This document shows positions 8,681 through 17,467 of a DNA stretch of 64,000 nucleotides, piece after piece; positions within the stretch are counted from its first letter, which is position 1; each line of letters begins with the position of its first letter. Position numbers and translations under genes: made by a program. The stretch spans positions 62,001 through 126,000 of the forward strand of contig NZ_SNWE01000002.1 of the NCBI RefSeq assembly GCF_004362395.1, written 5' to 3'. The DNA is from Salegentibacter sp. 24. GTDB lineage: Bacteria; Bacteroidota; Bacteroidia; Flavobacteriales; Flavobacteriaceae. The notes under the pieces are model-generated. The model searched no databases. It was not told the DNA's origin and worked only from the letters and a program-made list of their open reading frames with translations.

Positions 8681-9835
8681 ATGCCAGATTTTAAGAATCT
8701 TCCTTCAAAACTGCCCGCTGGGAAAACAAGTATATTTTCTGTGATGAGTGGATTGGCAAGGAAACACGATGCAATTGATCTTTCCCAGGGCTTTCCGAAT
8801 TTCGAAACCGATGCCCATTTAAAAGAACTGGTTTGTAAAGCAATGAAAGAAGGGTATAATCAATACCCACCAATGAATGGTATTCCAGAATTAAGGGAAC
8901 AAATAGTTGACAAAATTGAAAAGCTTTACGGCAAAAAATATAACGACGCTTCCGAAATTATATTTACAGCAGGGGCTACTCAGGCCTTGTATTGTGCTAT
9001 AACCGCCTTTGTTCATCCTGGGGACGAAGTAATTATTTTTAAACCCGCATATGATTCTTACGAGCCAGATATTAAATTAGCGGGGGGGAAACCTGTTTTA
9101 ATTGAATTAAAAGGAAAACAATTTGAAATTGATTGGCAGGAAGTGGAGGAAAAAATCACATCCAAAACCAGGATGATCGTGATAAATACACCACATAATC
9201 CTACAGGAACAATTCTTTCGAAAGACGATATGCAGCGTCTTGAAAAATTATTGAAAAACACTAATATCATTTTGCTGAGCGATGAGGTATACGAGCATCT
9301 TATTTTTGACGGGGAAGAACACCAAAGCGCCTCTAAATTTCCCGGTTTAGCAGAAAGGGCTATCGTTTGTGCTTCTTTTGGGAAAACCTTTCATAATACC
9401 GGTTGGAAAATGGGCTATTGCGTAGCTCCTGAAGTGTTAATGAAAGAAATCATAAAATTCCACCAGGCCACGGTCTTCTGCGTAAATCATCCTATGCAGC
9501 GTGCTTTTGCTGAATACCTGAAAAACCCTGAACATTACCTGCTTCTGGGCAATTTTTATCAGGAGAAACGCGATAAATTTCTTAAGTTAATGGAAGGTTC
9601 AAAATTTAAAGGAACGCCTTCAAAAGGAACCTATTTCCAGGTAATGGATTATTCTGAAATAACCAATGAACACGATGTCGATTTTTCGAAAAGATTGATT
9701 TCCGAAAAAGGGATAGCAACAATCCCGGTTTCGGTATTTCATAAGGATGGAAAAGACCATAATCAACTACGTTTTTGCTTTGCCAAAACAGAGGAAAGTT
9801 TGCAAATGGCGGCAGAGATTTTGCATAAGTTGTAA
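8681..9835 (+). CDS. PLP-dependent aminotransferase, methionine aminotransferase type (YbdL-like)
   Basis: A 384-residue fold-type I class I/II aminotransferase. Diagnostic segments are DLSQGFPNFE (near 32), NTPHNPTG (near 169, the Asn-Pro-Thr turn), LSDEVYEHL (near 199, Asp and Tyr contacting PLP) and ASFGKTFHNTGWKMGY (near 231, Schiff-base Lys). The C-terminal Arg for the carboxylate lies in LRFCFAKT. The GKTFHNTGWK variant and overall length fit YbdL, which uses methionine and aromatic amino acids. That substrate is inferred from family resemblance. It is a single gene after the sdh terminator. Confidence 0.9.
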   Translation: MPDFKNLPSKLPAGKTSIFSVMSGLARKHDAIDLSQGFPNFETDAHLKELVCKAMKEGYNQYPPMNGIPELREQIVDKIEKLYGKKYNDASEIIFTAGATQALYCAITAFVHPGDEVIIFKPAYDSYEPDIKLAGGKPVLIELKGKQFEIDWQEVEEKITSKTRMIVINTPHNPTGTILSKDDMQRLEKLLKNTNIILLSDEVYEHLIFDGEEHQSASKFPGLAERAIVCASFGKTFHNTGWKMGYCVAPEVLMKEIIKFHQATVFCVNHPMQRAFAEYLKNPEHYLLLGNFYQEKRDKFLKLMEGSKFKGTPSKGTYFQVMDYSEITNEHDVDFSKRLISEKGIATIPVSVFHKDGKDHNQLRFCFAKTEESLQMAAEILHKL

Positions 9836-9863
9836 TTGAATTGCAGAGTCGCCCTGAGTATTT

Positions 9864-9959
9864 GTCATTGCGGGGGGCAATAGCCGACGCAGCAATCTCT
9901 CGATATTGCTATTCAAAAAGAGATTACTTCTCCCCATTAGGATGGGGATCGTAATGACG
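9864..9959. repeat. REP-like dispersed palindromic element (GTCATTGCG family)
   Basis: The outer arms GTCATTGCG (9864-9872) and CGTAATGAC (9951-9959) pair at 8 of 9 positions. Inside, AATCTCT (9894-9900) pairs with AGAGATT (9919-9925), and CCCCAT (9932-9937) with ATGGGG (9942-9947). The GTCATTGCG...AATGAC frame and AATCTC/GAGATT core are the hallmark of a dispersed intergenic repeat seen in many genomes. The rest of the gap 9836-10001 contains nothing else recognisable. Confidence 0.68.
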
Positions 9960-10001
9960 TATTTTATTTAATTTTCAAGAAGGTTCTTCTTAATATTCCG
10001 A

Positions 10002-10637
10002 ATGACGATATACCTCCAAAACCAGACCTTTGAACTTCATCCCAGCGGTGCCGCTTTCTGGAAGGAAAAAGCCATCCTCTTGATTAGCGATGTACACCTA
10101 GGGAAGATCTCCCACTTCAGGAAATTTGGAAGCGCTGTACCCCATAAAGCTATCAACGCCAATTTTCTAAGAATGAGTGAAGTGGTTGGAAAGTTTCAGC
10201 CAAAGGTGGTCTGTTTTTTAGGCGATCTTTTTCATAGCGATCTAAATAGCGAATGGAATTTATTCGAAAACTGGCTTAGTTTTGTAGAAGCCGAAGTAGT
10301 CTTAATCGCCGGAAACCACGATATTATTTCTCCATTAAAATATAAAGAATTAAGGGTCAAAATTCATTCTGAATGGCAATTGAATGGATTTTTACTGACT
10401 CATCATCCTGAAGAAAGGGAAGGTTTTTTCAATCTTTCCGGTCATATTCATCCAGGCTATCGACTCAACGGCAAAGGAAAGCAAAGTCTTAAATTGCCTT
10501 GTTTTTTCAAAAGAAAAGACCAGTTGATTTTCCCTGCTTTTGGAGAATTTACCGGTAATTTTATGATGAAATTAAATGAAGGTGAGAAAGCTTACGCTAT
10601 AACCCAAAATGAAGTAATTTTAATAGAAAACAGCTAA
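10002..10637 (+). CDS. pdeM: Ligase-associated DNA damage response endonuclease PdeM (metallophosphoesterase)
   Basis: A 211-residue calcineurin-type phosphoesterase. Metal and phosphate motifs are in order: SDVHLGK (near 30), FLGDLFHS (near 73), AGNHDI (near 104), THHPE (near 130) and SGHIHPG (near 146). This short cytoplasmic form matches PdeM. In many bacteria PdeM is encoded with an ATP-dependent ligase, Lhr-type helicase and exonuclease; none of these is present here, so it is an orphan copy in this window. Its stop is followed directly, with one base between, by the ATG of the TspO-like gene, so the two are almost certainly coupled. Confidence 0.85.
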   Translation: MTIYLQNQTFELHPSGAAFWKEKAILLISDVHLGKISHFRKFGSAVPHKAINANFLRMSEVVGKFQPKVVCFLGDLFHSDLNSEWNLFENWLSFVEAEVVLIAGNHDIISPLKYKELRVKIHSEWQLNGFLLTHHPEEREGFFNLSGHIHPGYRLNGKGKQSLKLPCFFKRKDQLIFPAFGEFTGNFMMKLNEGEKAYAITQNEVILIENS

Positions 10638-10638
10638 A

Positions 10639-11436
10639 ATGGAAAAACGTCTTGCAGTTCTGAATTTTATGTCAGTGATTTTAATTATCGCGGTGAGTTA
10701 TATTTCCCAAACTGGAATCATAAATGATAACACGATGGGGAGCCTTAGCGTTGAATATTATAATTTATTCACCCCAGAAAGTTACGCTTTCGCTATTTGG
10801 GGGGTGATATTCTTTTCGTTATTGGCATTTTCCAGCTATCAACTCTTTCAGGCATTTTCAGCAAAAAAGGATTTGGATTTTCTTCGGAAAACGGGATACT
10901 GGTTCTTGATCGCAAACTTGGCAAATGCGGCCTGGGTTGTTACCTGGTTATTCGAATACACCGGACTTTCAGTTTTACTAATGTTTTTAATTCTTTTCTC
11001 TCTTATAAAAATTATCCTGAATACTAATATGGAACGTTGGGACGCGCCATTAAAAATCCTGGCTTTTAGCTGGTGGCCTATCTGCCTTTATTCAGGTTGG
11101 ATAGCCGTGGCGACTATCGCCAATGTTTCGGCTTACCTTGCAAAAATTGACTGGACTGCGCCTTTCTTCGGAGAAAAACTTTGGACGGTGATTATGATTG
11201 TAGTAACGGTTTTCTTGAATATTGCGATAATCTGGCGTAGAAATATGCGGGAATTTGCAGCAGTTGGGGTTTGGGCTTTAATCGCTATCTATTTTAGGCA
11301 TTTTGGGGAAATTCCAATTATAGCCTATTCTGCGTTAATTGGAGCGATAACTATTTTTTCCAATATTATTTATCACGGCTGGATGAATAAGGAAACCAAT
11401 CCTATTACTAGGCTTTTCAAGAGAGAAGATTCTTAG
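10639..11436 (+). CDS. TspO/MBR-related tryptophan-rich membrane protein
   Basis: A 265-residue integral membrane protein with about seven hydrophobic segments. The segment FTPESYAFAIWGVIFF (near 45) corresponds to the first conserved helix of TspO-like proteins (Pro before an AIWGVI helix). Trp/Asn pairs (NLANAAWVVTW, near 95) fit the tryptophan-rich sensory-protein group. It is longer than canonical TspO (about 160 residues), as in related bacterial proteins. The ligand is unknown; porphyrin binding should not be assumed. It starts one base after pdeM. Confidence 0.68.
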   Translation: MEKRLAVLNFMSVILIIAVSYISQTGIINDNTMGSLSVEYYNLFTPESYAFAIWGVIFFSLLAFSSYQLFQAFSAKKDLDFLRKTGYWFLIANLANAAWVVTWLFEYTGLSVLLMFLILFSLIKIILNTNMERWDAPLKILAFSWWPICLYSGWIAVATIANVSAYLAKIDWTAPFFGEKLWTVIMIVVTVFLNIAIIWRRNMREFAAVGVWALIAIYFRHFGEIPIIAYSALIGAITIFSNIIYHGWMNKETNPITRLFKREDS

Positions 11437-11475
11437 TTGTTAAGATCGGTTTTCTATTTTTAGAGAGGTAAGCTT

Positions 11476-12834
11476 TCAAACCATTCCTTTTATATCACTT
11501 GCCCAGCTTGGGTAGGTAAAAATCATCTTTTTTAGCGTTCCACAATCTAGTTCTCCACACATCGCCATCACAAACATATTTATTATTTCTGCTGCTTCCG
11601 GACCCACCAGGTGGGCACCGATGACGAGTCCGGTTTTTGTGTCCACTAGCGTTTTATAAGCGTAGATCTTCTCATTAATGTGTTTGGCGTTAAACCAGTC
11701 GGGCACAAGTTTATGTTCCACAGTATAATCATAGCCTTGTTCTTTAGCTTCTTTTTCAGAGAGTCCCACGGAAGCTAATTTAGGCAGGGTAAAAACAGCA
11801 GTGGGCTGCGGTGGATAATGCGCTTTTTTAGGTTCTTTTTTACTGAGTAAATTTGCTGAAACTATTTTAGCTTCCTGGGAAGACAGTGGGGTTAAAGGCA
11901 AACCTTCACTAGCAGAAACATCACCGCAGGCATATACATTTTTGTTAGTTGTATTTTGCAGAAATTCGTTTACCGTAATTCCTTTTTTGGAGAAAGCCAC
12001 GTTCCCTTCTTCGAGACCTAAATTTTCTATTGAGGGAACTCTTCCGGCAGTATTAAAAACCATTTCGGCTTTTGCCGAAACTTTTTTTCCATTCTGGTTT
12101 GCCTTTACCCTAAAATTCTTCTGTAGTTTTTCAATTTCATTTACTTCAGCATTAAGAATAAATTTGATTTCCAGCTCCTCTTCAGAAACTTGCTGGATAT
12201 ATTTGACCATATCCTCATCAAAACTAAGTAGCGGGCGGGGCGCATAATCAATCATCGTTACTTTAACCCCAAAACGGGCAGCGATATGTGCAAACTCCAT
12301 CCCAATATATCCGGCACCAATGAAAATCATCGTTTCCGGTAATTTTTTTAATTCCAGAAAATCTTCACTAAAGAGGGCATGTTCTGCACCAGGAATCTTT
12401 AGCAGCATAGGTATATGGCCGGTAGCGATCACGATCTTATCGGCCGTTACTGTTTTCCCTTCTACAGAAAGGGTGTTTTCATCTAAGAATTTGGGAGATT
12501 GGTGATACATTTTAATATCAACAGCGGAAAGGTCTTTTTCGGTGGCTGCTGGAATAGCATCTACAAAAGTTTTTTTAAAGGCTATAAGATCGCTCCAGTT
12601 TACTTCGGGCATTTTAGTGATGCCTTTTCCCTGCATTTTAGTGGCTCGATCTAAAATTTCGGTAAAACCAACCAGAACTTTTTTGGGATCACATCCGCGA
12701 TTTGGGCAGGTACCACCATATTCCCGGTTATCGGCAATGGCTACTTTTAACCCTTCCTTCGCACAATCTTTGGCCACCCCTTTTCCAGCCGTACCGGTAC
12801 CTATTACAAATATATCAAAATGCTCTAATGCCAT
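11476..12834 (-). CDS. FAD/NAD(P)-dependent disulfide-reductase family oxidoreductase
   Basis: A 452-residue flavoprotein of the glutathione-reductase/dihydrolipoyl-dehydrogenase fold. Visible are the FAD motif GTGTAGKGVA (near 12), the redox-active pair C43 and C48 in GGTCPNRGCDPKK, the NAD(P) motif GAGYIGMEFA (near 173), the YACGDVSAS FAD segment (near 307) and a C-terminal dimerisation domain. At the C-terminus, where DLD and glutathione reductase have a catalytic His-Pro-Thr with a nearby Glu, this protein reads FTYPSWASDI. The His-Glu dyad is therefore absent. The electron acceptor is unknown, and annotation as DLD or glutathione reductase would be unsafe. It is divergent from mfd. Confidence 0.88.
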   Translation of the reverse strand: MALEHFDIFVIGTGTAGKGVAKDCAKEGLKVAIADNREYGGTCPNRGCDPKKVLVGFTEILDRATKMQGKGITKMPEVNWSDLIAFKKTFVDAIPAATEKDLSAVDIKMYHQSPKFLDENTLSVEGKTVTADKIVIATGHIPMLLKIPGAEHALFSEDFLELKKLPETMIFIGAGYIGMEFAHIAARFGVKVTMIDYAPRPLLSFDEDMVKYIQQVSEEELEIKFILNAEVNEIEKLQKNFRVKANQNGKKVSAKAEMVFNTAGRVPSIENLGLEEGNVAFSKKGITVNEFLQNTTNKNVYACGDVSASEGLPLTPLSSQEAKIVSANLLSKKEPKKAHYPPQPTAVFTLPKLASVGLSEKEAKEQGYDYTVEHKLVPDWFNAKHINEKIYAYKTLVDTKTGLVIGAHLVGPEAAEIINMFVMAMCGELDCGTLKKMIFTYPSWASDIKGMV

Positions 12835-12965
12835 AATTATAATTTCTTACAGCAAATTAGGCATCTGAGCGCTTTGTTGCTGTTAGGGAAATGGTAAAAC
12901 TTAGGGTAAAGGAAGATCATAATACAAATAGTTAAACCAAGTAACGTTAAATAATTGTTGAGGAG

Positions 12966-12996
12966 TTGCGCGGCAAAATTTCTGCAATTATCTTTG
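12966..12996 (+). promoter_or_regulatory. Promoter of mfd, nearly leaderless
   Basis: TTG (12966-12968), 20-bp gap, TATCTTTG (12989-12996). The ATG at 13002 lies only 5 bases after the -7 box, so the transcript would begin at or next to the start codon. Confidence 0.6.
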
Positions 12997-13001
12997 CGTC
13001 A

Positions 13002-16000
13002 ATGAGTAAAACTATTATCGCCCAAAGCTTTGCACAATCCCCACATGAGCAGGAATTGAGGGAATCCCTTGCCTCTTCTGAAAAAAATCGTACTAAAATC
13101 CAACTAAAAGGCCTTACTGGTTCTTCATTTTCTTTTGTTGCTGCCAATGCATTTAAGGATTCGGGAAAGCCCTTTTTATTGATCTTTAACGATAAAGAGG
13201 AAGCCGCCTATTATTTAAACGATTTAGAACAATTGGTGGGAGAAAAAAATGTACTTTTTTATCCCGGAAGTTATCGTCGTCCCTATCAAATTGAAGAGAC
13301 CGATAATGCCAATGTGTTATTACGGGCTGAGGTTTTAAACCGAATTAATTCCCGTAAAAAACCGGCGATAATCGTCACCTATCCCGATGCTCTATTTGAA
13401 AAAGTAGTTACCCGAAAAGAACTGGACCGCAGCACCCTTAAGATTTCTGTGGAAGATGAACTTTCTATAGATTTTGTAAACGAAGTTCTGTTTGAGTATA
13501 AATTTAAGCGGGTAGATTTTGTGACTGAACCCGGAGAATTCTCAGTTCGTGGAGGTATCATAGATGTTTTTTCTTTTAGTAATGATGAGCCTTACCGAAT
13601 CGAGTTTTTTGGTGATGAGGTAGACAGCATTAGAAGTTTTGATGTAGAAACACAGCTTTCCACAGATATAGTGAAGAAAATTTCGGTAATGCCGAATGTT
13701 GAAAACAAACACCTTGATGAAATAAGGGAAAGTTTTCTAAAATATATTTCAGAAAAAACAGTGGTTTTTGTGAAAAATCTTGATTTGCTCACCGCCCAGG
13801 CCAATAAGCTTTTTAGTAAAGCTGAAGAAGCTTTTGGGAAACTTTCAGAAGAGGTAAAACACAGTGAGCCTAATGAGTTGTTTTGCAACGGAGAGTTGAT
13901 TAAGGAACAGTTGGAATATTTCTCGGTTGTTGAGTTGAGTAATCAGGCGTATTTAGAACCGGAAGAAAGTATCGAGTTTCAAACCAAACCCCAACCTTCT
14001 TTTAATAAGCAGTTCGATTTGTTAATCGAGAATTTAATTGAAAATCAGGAGAAGGGATATACTAATTATATTTTCTGTGTTAGCGAACAGCAAGCAAAGC
14101 GTTTTCACGATATTTTTGATGACCAGGAGCAGAAAGTAAAATACCAAACTATAACTTTAGCCCTCTTTCAGGGTTTTATAGATGATATTGGTAAAAATGT
14201 TTGTTATACCGATCATCAAATCTTTGAGCGCTATCATAAATTTCATCTTAAGAACGGTTATGCCAAGAAGCAGGCTATTACACTTAAGGAACTTACCAAT
14301 TTGGAAGTCGGTGATTATGTAACCCATATTGACCACGGAATAGGAAAATTCGGAGGCCTTCAAAAAATTGATGTGGAGGGTAAAATGCAGGAAGCCATTA
14401 AGCTTTTCTATGGGGAACGGGATATTCTGTATCTCAGCATTCATTCGCTGCATAAAATTTCGAAATACAACGGAAAGGACGGTAAAGAACCCAAGATGTT
14501 TAAATTGGGTAGCAACGCCTGGAAAAAACTTAAGCAAAAAACCAAGGCACGCGTTAAGCATATAGCCTACAATCTAATAGAACTTTATGCCAAACGTCGT
14601 CTGCAAAAAGGTTTTGCCTTTGGTCCAGATTCCTATTTGCAGCACGAACTGGAAGCTTCTTTTATTTATGAAGACACACCAGATCAAAGCACCGCCACCC
14701 AAGCTGTAAAAGAAGATATGGAAAATGAGCGCCCAATGGACCGTTTGGTTTGTGGTGACGTTGGCTTTGGGAAAACGGAAGTTGCGATTCGGGCTGCTTT
14801 TAAAGCGGTAGACAATGGGAAGCAGGTTGCCGTTCTAGTACCGACTACAATTTTGGCATTTCAGCATCATCAAACTTTTTCTGAACGCTTAAAGGATTTC
14901 CCTGTTACTGTGGATTATTTAAACAGGTTTAGGACAGCTAAGGAACGTCGTGAGACCCTGGCCGACCTGGAAAGTGGAAAAGTAGATATTGTTATTGGAA
15001 CTCACCAGTTAGTTAATAAAGCAGTTAAATTTAAAGATCTTGGTTTACTAATTGTTGACGAAGAGCAGAAATTTGGGGTTTCTGTAAAAGATAAACTAAA
15101 AACCATTAAAGAAAATGTAGATACCCTAACCTTAACAGCAACGCCCATTCCCAGAACACTTCAGTTTAGTTTAATGGCCGCGCGTGATTTGTCTACTATT
15201 ACCACACCGCCCCCAAACCGGTACCCAATAGAAACGAACGTTATTCGATTTTCAGAAGAAACCATAAGAGATGCGGTTTCTTATGAAATTCAGCGAGGGG
15301 GACAGGTGTTTTTTATTCATAATAGAATTGAAAATATTAAGGAAGTCGCTGGGATGATCCAGCGGGTGGTTCCCGATGCAAGAATAGGTGTGGGTCATGG
15401 TCAAATGGAGGGCAAAAAATTGGAGAAACTAATGTTGAGTTTTATTAATGGGGAATTTGATGTTCTGGTTTCTACTACAATCGTTGAAAGTGGTCTTGAT
15501 GTCACAAACGCAAACACCATTTTTATCAATAATGCAAATAATTTTGGGGTTTCCGACTTACATCAAATGCGGGGTAGGGTAGGCCGAAGTAATAAAAAAG
15601 CTTTTTGTTATTTTATTACTCCGCCTTTTTCGGCAATGACAGAAGATGCTCGTAAAAGAATTAGCGCGTTGGAACAATTTTCCGAATTGGGAAGTGGAAT
15701 TAATATCGCGATGAAAGATTTGGAAATTCGTGGTGCGGGGGATTTGCTAGGAGGTGAACAAAGTGGGTTTATTAATGAAATTGGTTTTGATACCTACCAA
15801 AAAATCTTAAACGAAGCCATTGAAGAACTTAAAGAAAATGAGTTCCAGGATCTCTATAGCGAAACTGAAAATATTGAAGATAAGGCCTATGTGAAAGATA
15901 CGCAGATCGATACCGACTTTGAGGTTTTATTTCCAGATGATTATATCAATAGTATCACTGAGAGATTAAATCTTTATACACAACTTAATAAAATTAGTTC

Positions 16001-16391
16001 GGAAGAAGAGTTACAAAAGTTTGAAGCCGAAATTATGGATCGTTTTGGGGAATTGCCAACAGAGGCATTAGATCTGCTGAATAGTGTAAGAATAAAGTGG
16101 ATTGCTGCGAGTATTGGTTTGGAAAAAGTTATTTTAAAACAAGGAAAATTAATCGGCTATTTTATCGCCGATCAGCACTCTATTTTTTATCAAACTAATA
16201 TTTTTACAAAAGTGTTGCAATATGTGCAATCACACCGACATACATGCACGATGAAAGAAAAGAAAACCCGAAACGGTTTGCGTTTACTGTTAACTTTCGA
16301 TAAAATTACTTCAGTAGAAAGTGCATTACAGGTCATGAAGCCTTTGGATTTTAGGATTACCGAAAAGGAGATTGAAGTTAAAACTTCTTAG
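13002..16391 (+). CDS. mfd: Transcription-repair coupling factor
   Basis: Mfd (1129 residues from this start) is a DNA translocase. It removes RNA polymerase stalled at lesions and recruits UvrA for nucleotide excision repair. The order is UvrB-like N-terminal domains, the RNA-polymerase-interacting domain (TNLEVGDYVTHIDHGIG, near 435), and RecG-type helicase motifs: Walker A GDVGFGKTE (near 583), DEEQ (near 683), TATPIPRT (near 708) and the TRG region after it. A C-terminal D7 domain follows. A TTG at 12966 opens the frame 36 bases earlier, but it belongs to the promoter; the ATG at 13002 is preferred. Length matches the family. Confidence 0.95.
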   Translation: MSKTIIAQSFAQSPHEQELRESLASSEKNRTKIQLKGLTGSSFSFVAANAFKDSGKPFLLIFNDKEEAAYYLNDLEQLVGEKNVLFYPGSYRRPYQIEETDNANVLLRAEVLNRINSRKKPAIIVTYPDALFEKVVTRKELDRSTLKISVEDELSIDFVNEVLFEYKFKRVDFVTEPGEFSVRGGIIDVFSFSNDEPYRIEFFGDEVDSIRSFDVETQLSTDIVKKISVMPNVENKHLDEIRESFLKYISEKTVVFVKNLDLLTAQANKLFSKAEEAFGKLSEEVKHSEPNELFCNGELIKEQLEYFSVVELSNQAYLEPEESIEFQTKPQPSFNKQFDLLIENLIENQEKGYTNYIFCVSEQQAKRFHDIFDDQEQKVKYQTITLALFQGFIDDIGKNVCYTDHQIFERYHKFHLKNGYAKKQAITLKELTNLEVGDYVTHIDHGIGKFGGLQKIDVEGKMQEAIKLFYGERDILYLSIHSLHKISKYNGKDGKEPKMFKLGSNAWKKLKQKTKARVKHIAYNLIELYAKRRLQKGFAFGPDSYLQHELEASFIYEDTPDQSTATQAVKEDMENERPMDRLVCGDVGFGKTEVAIRAAFKAVDNGKQVAVLVPTTILAFQHHQTFSERLKDFPVTVDYLNRFRTAKERRETLADLESGKVDIVIGTHQLVNKAVKFKDLGLLIVDEEQKFGVSVKDKLKTIKENVDTLTLTATPIPRTLQFSLMAARDLSTITTPPPNRYPIETNVIRFSEETIRDAVSYEIQRGGQVFFIHNRIENIKEVAGMIQRVVPDARIGVGHGQMEGKKLEKLMLSFINGEFDVLVSTTIVESGLDVTNANTIFINNANNFGVSDLHQMRGRVGRSNKKAFCYFITPPFSAMTEDARKRISALEQFSELGSGINIAMKDLEIRGAGDLLGGEQSGFINEIGFDTYQKILNEAIEELKENEFQDLYSETENIEDKAYVKDTQIDTDFEVLFPDDYINSITERLNLYTQLNKISSEEELQKFEAEIMDRFGELPTEALDLLNSVRIKWIAASIGLEKVILKQGKLIGYFIADQHSIFYQTNIFTKVLQYVQSHRHTCTMKEKKTRNGLRLLLTFDKITSVESALQVMKPLDFRITEKEIEVKTS

Positions 16392-16395
16392 TTTC

Positions 16396-16486
16396 TAAAG
16401 GAGAATCAGTATTCTGGACTATTTTTTAACTGGATTAACCCAATTTCTCCTTTAAAAAAGGAGATTTTAAAAAATTTTTAAATCTC
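16396..16486 (+). terminator. Hairpin region after mfd with alternative pairings
   Basis: TCTCCTTT (16446-16453) and AAAGGAGA (16457-16464) make a hairpin with a short T-run, the likely mfd terminator. TAAAGGAGAA (16396-16405) can pair instead with TTCTCCTTTA (16445-16454), and GAGATTT (16461-16467) with AAATCTC (16480-16486). These structures exclude one another. It may be a degenerate dispersed repeat. Confidence 0.5.
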
Positions 16487-16555
16487 GTTGTTTTTGGAAA
16501 CAATTGAGGTTTTTAAATACGCTGTACTACTTATTTGAGAATCTAAACTGCTGAT

Positions 16556-17356
16556 TTAAATAGCTTCTTCAAATTCATACTCCAAAAACTTTTTAATATT
16601 CACGGAACTTATTTTTTTTCCCCTGGAAACTTCGGTTTGATTAAATTTAGGCAAGTTTAAGTTCATTCTTTTGGCGACCTTGTGGTAATAACCTTCCTTG
16701 GTCGGATGATAAGGGTTAACTGCATTAAAGATTTTATTCCAGGCTTCTTTCTTTATGATCTCATATATAATTCCGATACAATCCTTTTGCTGAATTAAAT
16801 TGACCGGAGCTTTAGGATCTCTTATTCCGGTTTTATTGGCAAGATATTTAACAGGGTGTCGTCCTGGGCCAATTAATCCCCCAAACCTGACCACAGAAGT
16901 TTGAAAACGATCATTTTTCAACAAAAGACTTTCTGAAGCAATTAGTTGCTTGGCTGCTTCTGAAGTACCGTTCGCTTTGTCTTCTTCAGTATATTCTGGA
17001 AAATATTTTTTGTCCTTATAAATGGAAGTAGAACTTACAAAAATCACTTTTTTAATTCCAGATTTTTCAATGTAATCTTTAATCCGACCTATTTTACCCA
17101 CGAAATCGGCATTAGGATCTTTGCGCAATCCAGGAGGAATATCGATAATAAGAATTTCAGAATTTGCGAGAAAAGAGGTTAGATCCCCTTGGACTCCTTC
17201 AGTGAAAATTTTAATTTGATAAGGTGTAATACCGATATTACGCAACTCTTGCATTTTTTCCTGGCTTGTAACCGAGCCTTTTATTGCATGTTCTTTCTGC
17301 AATATCTTTGCCAATGGAAAACCGAGCCAGCCGGTTCCTAAAATAGATATGTTCAT
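16556..17356 (-). CDS. SDR/NAD(P)-binding epimerase-like protein (YeeZ type)
   Basis: A 266-residue extended-SDR relative. The N-terminal dinucleotide fold begins ILGTGWLGFPLA (near 4), a GxGxxG variant. VSSTSIY (near 107) marks the active-site Ser-Thr region, but the canonical YxxxK pair is not evident. VVRFGGLIGPGRHP (near 159) is typical of YeeZ-like proteins. It is cytoplasmic with no signal. Lack of a clear catalytic Tyr-Lys suggests either a divergent active site or a non-catalytic role. It is convergent with mfd, and the M28 peptidase gene lies 111 bp upstream on the same strand. Confidence 0.8.
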   Translation of the reverse strand: MNISILGTGWLGFPLAKILQKEHAIKGSVTSQEKMQELRNIGITPYQIKIFTEGVQGDLTSFLANSEILIIDIPPGLRKDPNADFVGKIGRIKDYIEKSGIKKVIFVSSTSIYKDKKYFPEYTEEDKANGTSEAAKQLIASESLLLKNDRFQTSVVRFGGLIGPGRHPVKYLANKTGIRDPKAPVNLIQQKDCIGIIYEIIKKEAWNKIFNAVNPYHPTKEGYYHKVAKRMNLNLPKFNQTEVSRGKKISSVNIKKFLEYEFEEAI

Positions 17357-17467
17357 AAGCCCTCGAACCTCTATAAGGTGTTTTTAATGATTTTAAATAG
17401 CCCTCTTCAATACAATTTCAATTTAGGGAAATTTCAAATAAGTTTTTCCAAAGCTACGAAACCATAG

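Noticed and set aside
11476-12834. Annotation as lpd (E3 of the sucAB complex)
   Set aside because: The C-terminal His-Glu dyad required for dihydrolipoamide oxidation is absent, and the gene is not near sucAB.
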